Part shown: piece by piece, positions 56,129-64,000 of the stretch
Numbering within the stretch: position 1 is the stretch's first letter
How the letters are laid out: each line of letters begins with the position of its first letter
From: Blastobasis lacticolella
Lineage: Eukaryota > Arthropoda > Insecta > Lepidoptera > Blastobasidae
Length of the DNA stretch: 64,000 nucleotides
NCBI GenBank assembly: GCA_905147135.1
Contig: LR990061.1
Coordinates: forward strand, 3,386,026-3,450,025
Direction: 5' to 3'
Notes under the pieces: model-generated
The model's input: only the letters and a program-made list of their open reading frames with translations
The model's database searches: none
What the model was told of the DNA's origin: nothing
Position numbers and translations under genes: made by a program

Positions 56129-56258
56129 GATTTAGGCCGGCTTGCACCAAATTCGTAAACGCATTTAAAGTTAATACTTAAACAAAGAACTTCATACAAT
56201 AAACGTTAAACGTCATTCTTAAACATGTTTAACAATTTGGTGTAAGCCGGGCTAAATC
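56129..56258. mobile_element. MITE-D copy 2
   Basis: Terminal inverted repeats of 32 bp, 56129-56160 and 56227-56258, matching at 28 of 32 positions. Core words are CGGCTTGCACCAAATTC and GATTTAG. Total 130 bp. Shares termini with 48413-48518. Confidence 0.82.
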
Positions 56259-57351
56259 CACAATCGAGTTGTAGTCAGACTACTAAGAAATAGTCTAATG
56301 GCAGTTCAATGTAAAACTATAGGTTTTAAATTGGTAGCAGAATACCAAAAACGTATCAAACTTCCTTGATGGGATTGAAATGAAATGAAATTTTATTAAA
56401 TATGGAGTTTGGGTTACGTGATTTTGCAGTTCTAGATGCAGTAGCTTCTTTCCCACCAAATTCCTACCTTTTCAGGCGTATATCCATAATTGATCTACAT
56501 TTTTTAATATGTCAAGATATGATAATAATACTTATTAAATTAAGAAAATATTAAAATAATGATAATTAAATCAAGTCACAAAAAATTATAAATGTTAACA
56601 TTGAAACTAAATTCTAACTTGAAAATTAAAATTGGATCGGAAAATGATGGAATTGAGATTCAATTAAGTCATTCGTAAATTAATAACCCAGCTTATAGAA
56701 AGCGGTATTTGTCGCCCGTTAACTCTGCGATACGGAGGTGCAAAACCGCATGTGCATTGTCAGTGTGAGGTGTGACATGTCACATGTCTGTAACTGCGCC
56801 GGCTACCTATTTTTTCAACCGGAACATACATACACACGTTGCTTGGCCGCAGAAAGAGACAAGGCGATGGCATCCATTCTGGTGGACTCCAGAGCTTGGC
56901 TATATGTATATAGTATAATTTTTATGCTATGCAATCACAAGCGAGCTGACAATCCACCTGATAGTTGCCGGTAACTGTGGCCCATAATATCTGCGATTCA
57001 TGCAGAAATGCAGAACCGCAGATGCGTTGTCACTGTGAGGGATAAGATGAAATGCCACCTGTAATTATATCGTATTGCAGACCCACACCCGTATTCAGAA
57101 GTGAGGTTAGGTTAGAATCCCCTAAGACGGTTCTAGGGTTCCAACTGCCAAAAGTCAAGTGGCGTTTGGCACTATGCGACCGTCAAAATGCATAGCCAAG
57201 CTAGCGTGGAAAAGTGACCAATCGTAGTATTGAATGCAGTGCGTTCACGAAAAGCCTCTAACGACCACTATAAGAATACATAGTAACGATACTTCACTTA
57301 GACAAGCATTGTTTGTGAAAACTGGAACAAACTCAGTCAATTTTACAAACA
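56259..57351. other. Region with a diverged direct repeat
   Basis: 56700-56795 and 56960-57065 share CTGCGAT, AACCGCA(T/G)(A)TGC, TTGTCA(G/C)TGTGAGG and a CTGTAA end, so a block of roughly 100 bp occurs twice. The rest is AT-rich and unassigned. Confidence 0.4.
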
Positions 57352-57470
57352 TTTGTTTTTATATATGTTCTTTATTGCACACAATAGAAATTACAGTGGT
57401 GTTAGATTAGAAGTAGTTGTACAAAGATGGACTTATCTCTCGAAGAGATCTCTTCCAGTCAACCCTGCCG
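57352..57470 (-). mobile_element. LINE 3' UTR, reverse
   Basis: TTCTTTATTGCACACAATAG and TCTCTCGAAGAGATCTCTTC are the complement of a CTGGAAGAGATC... TTGTGTGCAATAAAGAA LINE 3' UTR. Confidence 0.6.
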
Positions 57471-57539
57471 TGTGTTATGAGAGTAAAATACGGATAGGCA
57501 GTAGTGTGAAAAAAGAGAACCCATACATGCATCATCATC

Positions 57540-57680
57540 TTCATTGTATCAGCCAAAAGACGCCCACTGCTGGGCATAGGCCTCCCCCAGAGATCTCCAC
57601 AAAGGCCGGTGCTGTGCTTTCTGCGTCCAGCTGGTACCTGCGATCCTTACCAGGTCGTCGTACCTTACCAGGTTATACAT
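57540..57680 (-). mobile_element. RTE-like LINE C-terminus, open frame
   Basis: Reading leftward to a stop at 57549-57551, the frame encodes YDDLVRIAGTSW, then TQKAQHRPLWRSLGEAYAQQ and WASFG. This is the conserved end of lepidopteran endonuclease-RT proteins and is unbroken here. Copies at 10512 and 19795 are damaged. Confidence 0.8.
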
Positions 57681-57994
57681 ACATACTGATAAAATAATAG
57701 TACCCTTGTATATCCGTCTGTACTTGAACACTTCGCGCAGTCGCTCGTTACTAGGGCTGCGGCCTTGAAATCCTTCGAAATTTGTTATGGAGATTACGAT
57801 TGTAATGTGCGATGCTAACGTGATTCAGTAACGTATACAGTTCACGGACAATTTGGTTTGAGCATACGCTTATTTGCCACTAAGTAAAAGACATGGATTC
57901 TAGTGCATGTACTATATCGCTAGACACTTTCTGGAGAATAAGTCTCATGTGGTGGAAAGATACGAAAGTGGTGGCAAGGGGATATAGACCAATA
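57681..57994. other. Unassigned spacer
   Basis: Nothing clear; part may be upstream LINE sequence. Confidence 0.35.
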
Positions 57995-58240
57995 GTAAGT
58001 TCATCCTCACACCTTGGAGCCAAATTAGTCTCAAACTGTGCGGTTTCAAAGGAACATTCTCCCACGCACATTAAGGTTGTGGAATGAAATACCTGGAGAT
58101 TTTTTCCCTGGAGAGTACAACACGGAGTTCTTCCAGAAAGTGTTTACGGGGTCGGCAATGCGTGAGTGATGCCCCTGGTATTGCAAACATCCATAGGCTG
58201 CGGTGACTGCTTACCATCAGGCAGGCCGTTTGCCACTTTA
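57995..58240 (+). mobile_element. Jockey/CR1-like LINE 3' end
   Basis: Forward copy of the 2424-2700 family: GTTCATCCTCACACCTTGGA, GGTTGTGGAATGAAATACCT, GAGAGTACAACACGGAGTTC and TTACCATCAGGCAGGCCGTT. Encodes RLWNEIPG and FFPGEYNTEFFQ in shifted frames. No poly-A retained. Confidence 0.78.
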
Positions 58241-58341
58241 GAGTTATCGTCTTGTTAAGCTGGCCTTGGTATCCCGATTATACGGACGGCCACTAATCCT
58301 TTGCCGTATATTTTGGAACAGTGAACCTAAACTTCTTTTTT

Positions 58342-58624
58342 AAATGAATATGTCACATCACATCCCAGCCCGTAGCAGTCCACTGCAAGACTTAGGGCCT
58401 CTCCCACGAAAGGGGAGGTTATTGCCATAATCTCCACGCTTGGCAGGCGGGTTGGAGATCGCAGTGTATAAATATAGCAATGGAAAATGCTGCTGCCCAT
58501 TTTCCCGACTACGGAGACTCTTGATCTTTTGCCTCGAAAACATTAGTCGCCTTGTACGACACCCATAAGCGTAAGGGGTTGGTGCTATTCTACTCTACCG
58601 GACACCACACGGCCAAATGAATAT
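58342..58624 (-). mobile_element. Rep-A copy with target-site duplication
   Basis: Element 58352-58614 in reverse, flanked by AAATGAATAT at 58342-58351 and 58615-58624 (10 bp, perfect). Full length, from the tail complement ACATCACATCCCAGCCCGTA to ACCGGACACCACACGGCC. Confidence 0.9.
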
Positions 58625-59040
58625 ATGCTTTATTAAATTTCACCCGATGTAGCAATCTTCCCAGCTCCAAAGCCCACACTACCGTCCAGGTGTACACTAA
58701 CTGTTGCTCCCAGGGCATAGCCAAGCTCGCACGCGCCGAACAGACGTATACGTTAAAAACACTTCTATTGTATTGATTTTGCTCGATGCCGACGCCGAGA
58801 CGTTCGAGACGCGATGTTTGCCCGAGTCTCCCCCGGCCCGTGTTCGCCGTTTTATAATCTAGTTAGCGCTTAGTGCGTCTAGGTGGGGGAGGAAGGGGTT
58901 TTCAGGGCAAAAATGAGAATTAAAATTGTTGATCTGTTTGCTGAATTAGGGAAAATATTTATATAGGTAAGACATAAAGCCTACAGGCGAAGTGACGATT
59001 AGCTTAAGCTAATGATGAAGGTACTACGAAGATACCGCCT
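58625..59040. other. Unassigned spacer with CpG-rich patch
   Basis: 58770-58850 is CpG-rich (CGATGCCGACGCCGAGACG, CCCCCGGCCCGTGTTCGCCG). Possible regulatory patch only. Confidence 0.3.
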
Positions 59041-59138
59041 CGAACGTTATGGAACCTGACGTAATTTTGGGCTGAGTCCTGGCTTGTACTAACTTTGTGT
59101 CGCAGGCTCACATTAACTTTGTGTCGCTGCGTCATCAT
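59041..59138 (+). mobile_element. LINE tail remnant before SINE-G
   Basis: CACATTAACTTTGTGTCGCT then GCGTCATCATG matches the end of the RTE-like fragment at 3190-3215 (CTCATTTTAGGTCGCTGCGT). A partial duplicate (ACTAACTTTGTGTCGCAGGC) precedes it. Confidence 0.45.
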
Positions 59139-59408
59139 GACGACCTGAGTGGTTCAATAGTCAACATCCGCCGGCCGGTCTGCCACGCAAGAGGTCCCGG
59201 GTTCGATTCCCGGCCGGGCAGAAATTGAAATGATGAATTTCAATTTCTGTTACGGGTCTGGGTGTTCTATGTATAATTAGAATGTATTTAAAAAAAAAAA
59301 AAAGTATTTTAGTAGTATATTAGTTATCTAGCACCCATAGTACAAGCTTTGCTTAGTTTGGGGCTAGATGGCGCTGTGTGAATTTGTCCACGAATATTTA
59401 TTATTTAT
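59139..59408 (+). mobile_element. SINE-G copy, full length
   Basis: Best copy of the family. The head 59139-59220 contains TCTGCCACGCAAGAGGTCCC then GGGTTCGATTCCCGGCCGGG, very close to the anticodon and T arms of tRNA-Gly(GCC). The 5' arm has diverged. The body is AGAAATTGAAATGATGAA and TTTCTGTTACGGGTCTGG; the end is TTTGGGGCTAGATGGCGCTG, then an AT-rich tail. A poly-A run lies at 59289-59303. Confidence 0.87.
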
Positions 59409-59437
59409 TATTTCTCATGGTACTTCTGATTTTTCAG

Positions 59438-59487
59438 TACCTCACGCTTGCGAGTCGAATACCTTTCCAACTAGGCCACCGACACTC
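59438..59487 (-). mobile_element. SINE-T head fragment
   Basis: Complement of the tRNA-like head: CTCACGCTTGCGAGTCGAAT, ACTAGGCCACCGACACTC. Only the first about 50 bp of the element. Confidence 0.65.
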
Positions 59488-60574
59488 TTACACAGGAACA
59501 TTATTCTTAAGGATGTTACATATTCTAGTTAAATAAAATAAAAATTCCTAATAGGATACACCTATATAATGTCATAATGTTTCACAAAACGTTCTAAACT
59601 TACTTAATGCGACACACCAACCGTTATTAACGTTTCACACGACTTTCTAAGCTAACATTCAATGGGTTTTTGAAATTAAACAAATCCTATTCGTACGGTA
59701 CAATTTTAAACAGGGATTTGAATGTGTTGTTCCATTAGTGTTCATAGGATATGATTAATGTTCTTTATTTTTAAAGCATTGCAGACGTTTAGGTACTATA
59801 CTTCGATTTGTAATAAATGGGTATTCACGATTTTACACAATTTTGTTTGTGTAACATTTCATTAAAACCGCCATCAATGGTTTTGCAGCAAGGGAATACC
59901 CTAGTGCATCACCTATTGTGGTCGTATGATTTATATTTACAACTTTTTCAACTTAACGTCATCAATTTTACACCACCCATTAAATTTTTCGTAAAACTAG
60001 AGAATGTTTTTAAATTTCTTACGTCCATAGGCTGTAACTGAAAGAAAGAAAATATCTTTTTCACTTAGACACAACAACACGACAAAAAAATAAGAATGAA
60101 ATAAATAATAAGAAAACATGTAAAAAATAAAATTCAATTTTTTTTTTTATAATAAGCATTGAACGTTCCCCTGCCATATCATAGTCCAAACGAAACACCG
60201 AGGCTGAGAGTTCAAGTTATACGAATTACAACCCCGCTTAGACTACACTTCAATCAAATCAATCTCGAACAAAAGACGCCTTGGACGGCGGTCACGAAAT
60301 GATATGACGTAAACTGCACCCCGTGACGTAAGAGGGGGCGATCAAGGGGCCGATATTCGGTGGGGCAAGTCCGACCCACATTCCAAGCGATCTGTTTCAC
60401 TCACTTAGCGGTAGGGGGGGCCCGCAGACGGAACCAGATGTTATAGCCCAGAACTCTGGATTTATGTTTATGACTCTCTGAATTGGGGAGCGAAATAGAT
60501 TGACGTACAAATGCTGAGTGGGTACCATTTGCGCTAGCCGCTGCGGCACCGACAGTGTCATGGGAGACTACATA
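59488..60574. other. Unassigned region with paired CRE-like sites
   Basis: No gene. Two TGACGTAA words at 60305-60312 and 60324-60331, 19 bp start to start, in a GC-rich patch. Confidence 0.35.
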
Positions 60575-60695
60575 TTGTCTTAATTAAGATATTTTAAAAG
60601 TTAATGTGTCCGTTGTCTGTAATTGTAACTGCTATTGTGTCGTGGTGTGCTATGTGTAATAAATGTATTTTCTTTCTTTCTTTCTTTTTTTCTTG
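60575..60695 (+). mobile_element. LINE 3' tail with (TTTC)n
   Basis: TGTCTGTAATTGTAACTGCT, GTGCTATGTGTAATAAATGT then a TTTC repeat. Typical end of a non-LTR element; clade not assigned. Confidence 0.5.
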
Positions 60696-61319
60696 GCGGT
60701 AGTAAGGCACACCAGCTAGTTTCGGCTTTGAATTTAGGTCAAAGATATTTGACATAGAGCATAGATGAAGCCTCGACCTATAGAAAATGTAGACTGTCAA
60801 TCTGTTACAACCATGTTACAACTCTGTACAAATGACTCAATGTCATACCAAAAGCTAATACATTAAGATGGGCCAAGGCCACCAAATTTGACAGTAGCAG
60901 TGGTTTGGGGGTATTTGAGAACTTAAAGCCGTTCATGTAGGACACGTTATATGCACAATTAAAAAAAAGTGTCAAGATTCAGTCGCAAGATTAACACAAA
61001 TCGAGAACACAATGTGAGAACCATCAAAATCGGCCCACGCGTGTGGTCTCTAGAGTGCCACAAAGGAACAAACATATAATACATACATAGGCAAATAAAC
61101 AAAATAACTTCCTTTGAAAAAAAAGAAATATAGATTGTGACTTTAGCTTGGGCTCCTTCCATGCCTCTACGTCCAATTTCTTTGATTTAGGAACTCTCAC
61201 GCGTGCGACATATTTATCTAAACCGATGACAGCGCCGCCATTGTTGGAATTGCCATAACATTTCAAAACTGCCACACTTAGTTCTAGCTTTGGCCACCGG
61301 GTCAGATAAATTTGTGGCA
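60696..61319. other. Unassigned spacer
   Basis: Nothing recognised. Confidence 0.4.
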
Positions 61320-61394
61320 CTGTAAATTACGGGGGATCAAGACGGATCCCCGGCCCTCGTGCCCGAGAGTACAATCGGCACATTAACGCGAGGA
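61320..61394 (+). mobile_element. SINE-T 3' end
   Basis: TCAAGACGGATCCCCGGCCC to GGCACATTAACGCGAGGAT; directly followed by a second copy. Confidence 0.8.
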
Positions 61395-61632
61395 TTACGG
61401 TGAGGGAAAACATCGTGATGAAACCTGCACATTCAGGCGACTGGATGTGTAACCATGATCTAATCTGGTCAGTTTCCCTTGTTAGCAGGGTCATGGCGGT
61501 CAGATGGCAGTCGCTCCACTGTAATTACCTGACCTGCCAAATCCTGGATCATGGTCAAGGCGGACCCCGGGCTCTCGTGCGCGAGAGCACAACCGGGACA
61601 TTAACGCCAAGATGATGATGATGATGAACGCC
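61395..61632 (+). mobile_element. SINE-T copy, 5'-truncated, young
   Basis: Begins at TACGGTGAGGGAAAACATCG and runs without gaps to GGGACATTAACGCCAAGATG and a (GAT)n tail, followed by a repeated AACGCCAAGATGA. Well preserved. Confidence 0.88.
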
Positions 61633-61889
61633 AAGATGAATATATATTTATTTTTACTAAAGAGGTTTAATTCCAGCGGTTACTTAAAACCGAGACCAAG
61701 ATTCAGGTCCACCCGCGGCCACCCATCCCCCTATCGATTTCCCGCCCACATGCACCCCGCTTTTAAAAATGTCGACCACCGCCCGGAGACAATGGTCGAA
61801 TCGAAAATTGAGAATTGTGTTGGTGAGTTGTCGCGGGCTGTTTCTGTTGGACGGGCACTGATTGCTATAGTTTCGGGTGTTTAAACCAT

Positions 61890-62145
61890 CTTTACGTTTC
61901 TAAGAACGTTTCTCGCTCGTACGATTCGGATGTGGAATGAGCTCCCAGCCACAGTGTTTCCTTTGGACTATGACATGGGATCGTTCAAGAGGTATATTAG
62001 AGGTCTCTTTAGAGGCGGGCAACGCATTGGTGACTCCCCTGGTGTTGCTGATGTCCATAGACGGCGGTGACCACTTTCCATCAGGTGGCCCGCTTACCTG
62101 TTTGTCTGCTAAGTAACATAAAAAAAAAAAAAAAAAACTTTACGT
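61890..62145 (+). mobile_element. LINE-J 3' end with poly-A and target-site duplication
   Basis: Element 61898-62137, flanked by the perfect 8-bp repeat CTTTACGT (61890-61897 and 62138-62145). The open C-terminal frame (61903-62070, 55 codons) reads RTFLARTIRMWNELP, then FPLDYDMGSFKRYIRGL and ends VADVHRRR at TGA. The 3' UTR is CCACTTTCCATCAGGTGGCC and TTACCTGTTTGTCTGC plus about 18 A. This is the clearest recent LINE insertion in the window; it is too short to encode activity. Confidence 0.92.
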
Positions 62146-62195
62146 AGTCGCTTCCCGCCGTCTGTATCTATATACGCTTAGATCTTTTAAACTTC

Positions 62196-62220
62196 TTTTT
62201 ACCACTAATGTGGCAAACAC
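62196..62220 (-). mobile_element. LINE tail remnant
   Basis: TTTTTACCACTAATGTGGCAAAC, complement of a LINE tail end as in 2424-2450. Confidence 0.45.
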
Positions 62221-62224
62221 TATA

Positions 62225-62264
62225 GGGGCAGGGTATGGTAGGGTAGGTGTAGGGTAGGGTTAGG
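62225..62264 (+). repeat. G-rich TAGGG-type repeat
   Basis: Several GGG runs separated by TA-containing spacers (AGGGTAGGTGTAGGGTAGGG). It could fold as a G-quadruplex; loop lengths are borderline. Confidence 0.5.
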
Positions 62265-62547
62265 CTAGAACGCCACGCGAAGGAAGTCCCGCCGGGCGCA
62301 CTAGTGATACATATTTAAGGTTGTGTGACTCGTTGATTTTTGAAGTCTGGAGGTTTACCTTTACACATTCCATAAAGAAATGCTTAAGTAGTTGCTTCTT
62401 TTGTGCCACGCGCCAACTTAAATTTCACATATTGTAGAGGGAATAAGTATTGGATATCTGGCCCGACGGTGAACACATGAAGGTGGAACGTAGTAAGCCA
62501 TCCTTTCCCTAGGATCCAAGCGATTGTAGTAGTCCAGACTACTTCTG
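62265..62547. other. Unassigned spacer
   Basis: Nothing recognised. Confidence 0.4.
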
Positions 62548-62624
62548 AAACATTAGTCGCCTTGTACGACACCCACGAGTGTAGAGGGGTTGGTGCTATT
62601 CTACTCTGCCGGACACCACACGGC
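62548..62624 (-). mobile_element. Rep-A 5' end only
   Basis: AACATTAGTCGCCTTGTACG to CGGACACCACACGGC, the reversed first about 77 bp of Rep-A. The 3' part is missing, as at 28922-29038. Confidence 0.8.
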
Positions 62625-62897
62625 TTGCTCCTACCCCGAACATACATAGTCATAAACGTAGCGAGTTAAATATAAGCTTGTAATAATGATTTTCCCTTTG
62701 AACGTTAATATCAAAGTTCACGGGAGTTAACATGTGTAGATATAATATAACATTGTAGGGAGCGAGGATATGGGTTACGTAGGTACTGTGTTTGAGAAAC
62801 AGACTGAATCAACAAGTATGAATCTAGCAGTTTGGGACGAGACCATAGTGCGGTTTTAGGCTTATTTTAATATCTTATCTTTTATATTATCCATTCG

Positions 62898-63217
62898 ATA
62901 ATGTACCAGTTGTGCTCTCGCACACGAGGACTCAGGGTCCGCCTTGACCATGATCCAGGCTTTGGCAGATCAGATAATTACAGTGGAGCGACTGCCTTCT
63001 GACCTCCGTGATTTTGCTACTAAGGGAACCTGACTAGATTGGATCATGGTTCTACATTCAGACGCCTGAAAGTGCGGATTTCATCACAATGTTTTCCTCA
63101 TCGTAAGAGCATTGGTTAGCATGCAACTAATGTACATAACTCAGAAAAGAGACATTGGTACATTGCCGCAGTGGGATTCGAACCCGGTACCTCTCGTTTA
63201 CGAATGGGATACCTTTT
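62898..63217 (-). mobile_element. SINE-T copy, near full length, reverse
   Basis: Tail complement TAATGTACCAGTTGTGCTCT, then GTCCGCCTTGACCATGATCC, GATTTTGCTACTAAGGGAAC, CATCACAATGTTTTCCTCAT and the head complement GGGATTCGAACCCGGTACCT. Confidence 0.86.
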
Positions 63218-63294
63218 AATATCTATCTAATAATTATGTTTAATCAGGCAGGCAGTTTAGCAACTGATTAGCCTGTATCCTGCTGATGAATGTG

Positions 63295-63430
63295 TTATTT
63301 TTCGCCACGCGTTAAAATATAATGGTCCAGTTTGTTTTTAAAATGATTGACATTGTTGGCTGAAACCACGTCTGCTGGCAACTTGTTCCATGTCTCACTC
63401 TGTTACTCAGGTAGTATTTGTGCGGATTGT
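63295..63430 (-). mobile_element. CR1-like LINE C-terminal fragment
   Basis: Reading leftward, YYLSNRV is followed in another frame by ETWNKLPADVVSANNVNHF and KNKLDHYILTRGEK. The pattern WN-LP--VV-A--VN-FK--LD is the CR1-type RT C-terminus. One frameshift near 63397. Confidence 0.75.
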
Positions 63431-64000
63431 TATTGTTTTTGTTGGTTAATTTCACAGGAATTTGTATAAAATGTTATTCCTTTTGATAATACTCCTCCGT
63501 ATCGAAATACTCACTCTCTACAGATTTAACCCATTTATTTTTTAATGAAAATACCTCCAAAATGTAGACATGTCGCAGCCTTGACTTGTAAATTCGTTGC
63601 TAGTCTGCTGTTCATCCAGTTTCATGGTCAGCCAGGCATAAAACTTCCCCATCATTTAAGGCCATCATCTGATCTGGCTAAGAACCCGTCCTGGTTTCTG
63701 TTCCGTGATAGACTCACTGCATATTATATTACAGGATATTTGGTTCGGCCTATGGATACGGCACTGCCTTGCTACCGCCGCACACAGGCTCAACTTATTG
63801 GATTTTGTTCGTGTGTTTATGTAAAATGGCTTCCTTTCGACTCGAGCTAAGCAGATTAGTTAATTAGAAAAGGACGCATATGCTATTCGCTTTTAGGTGG
63901 AAAGGGATGGATTTGTCCCTAACCGAGGTTTGGTTTTCTATTGGCTGTTTTGCGGTGCAATCGATTTTGGTGTTATTTTTAGGTATCTACGCTTAATTTG
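63431..64000. other. Unassigned end region
   Basis: A 101-codon open frame at 63545-63850 (+) has no signature I recognise and no splice or promoter support. Confidence 0.35.

Noticed and set aside
62225..62264. Interstitial telomere repeat
   Set aside because: Units are TAGGG with irregular spacing and only 40 bp long; the insect telomere unit TTAGG is not tandemly repeated here.
1..64000. CRISPR array, bacterial operon or viral gene set
   Set aside because: No regularly spaced direct repeats with unique spacers, no ribosome-binding-site and gene organisation, and no viral replication or structural protein recognised.

Overview
The window looks like nuclear DNA of a moth or butterfly (Lepidoptera). 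It is AT-rich, has no bacterial gene layout, and its ORFs are short and mostly lack family signatures. It carries several retroposon families of the kind common in lepidopteran genomes: LINE 3' ends with the CATCAGGTGGCCCGCTTGCC motif and a poly-A tail, and SINE-like elements ending in (GAT)n. I assign the order from remembered family knowledge, not from a search.

The only well-supported piece of host coding sequence is a 109-bp internal exon on the minus strand (31790-31898), with a good acceptor and donor. If it is real, the surrounding non-coding DNA is probably long intron of that gene. A weaker first-exon or promoter candidate lies at 27463-27663 (+). I find no complete gene, rRNA, functional tRNA, CRISPR array or virus.

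Most interpretable sequence is mobile DNA. (1) SINE-T: a tRNA-derived SINE of about 345 bp with a Thr-like head and a (GAT)n tail, in 16 whole or broken copies plus one extra 3' end. (2) SINE-G: a SINE whose head resembles tRNA-Gly(GCC), in five copies. (3) Rep-A: a retroposon of about 250 bp with a GAT tail, in 11 copies, five of them bounded by 8-10-bp target-site duplications. (4) LINE 3' fragments of Jockey/CR1-like and RTE-like type; one is recent, with poly-A, an open 55-codon C-terminus and an 8-bp duplication (61890-62145). (5) Two terminal-inverted-repeat (MITE-like) families, MITE-B and MITE-D, with two copies each. (6) Dispersed Helitron-like or unclassified repeats.

Layout: 0-4.3 kb dense repeats; 4.3-6.2 kb unique; 6.2-10.7 kb dense repeats with both MITE-B copies; 10.7-13.1 kb mostly unique; 13.4-19.2 kb a repeat desert with CpG-rich patches; 19.2-25.2 kb repeats; 25.2-28.4 kb desert with the exon-like CpG patch; 28.4-32.3 kb repeats plus the exon; 32.3-37.1 kb desert with a motif cluster; 37-42.3 kb scattered repeats; 42.3-45.4 kb mostly unique; 45.5-63.4 kb repeat-rich with several nested insertions.

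I found no new biological system of coordinated genes. The most useful leads are the exon, the two MITE families, the TSD-supported Rep-A family, a LINE copy flanked by 49-bp direct repeats, several near-perfect hairpins and a five-fold motif cluster near the exon.
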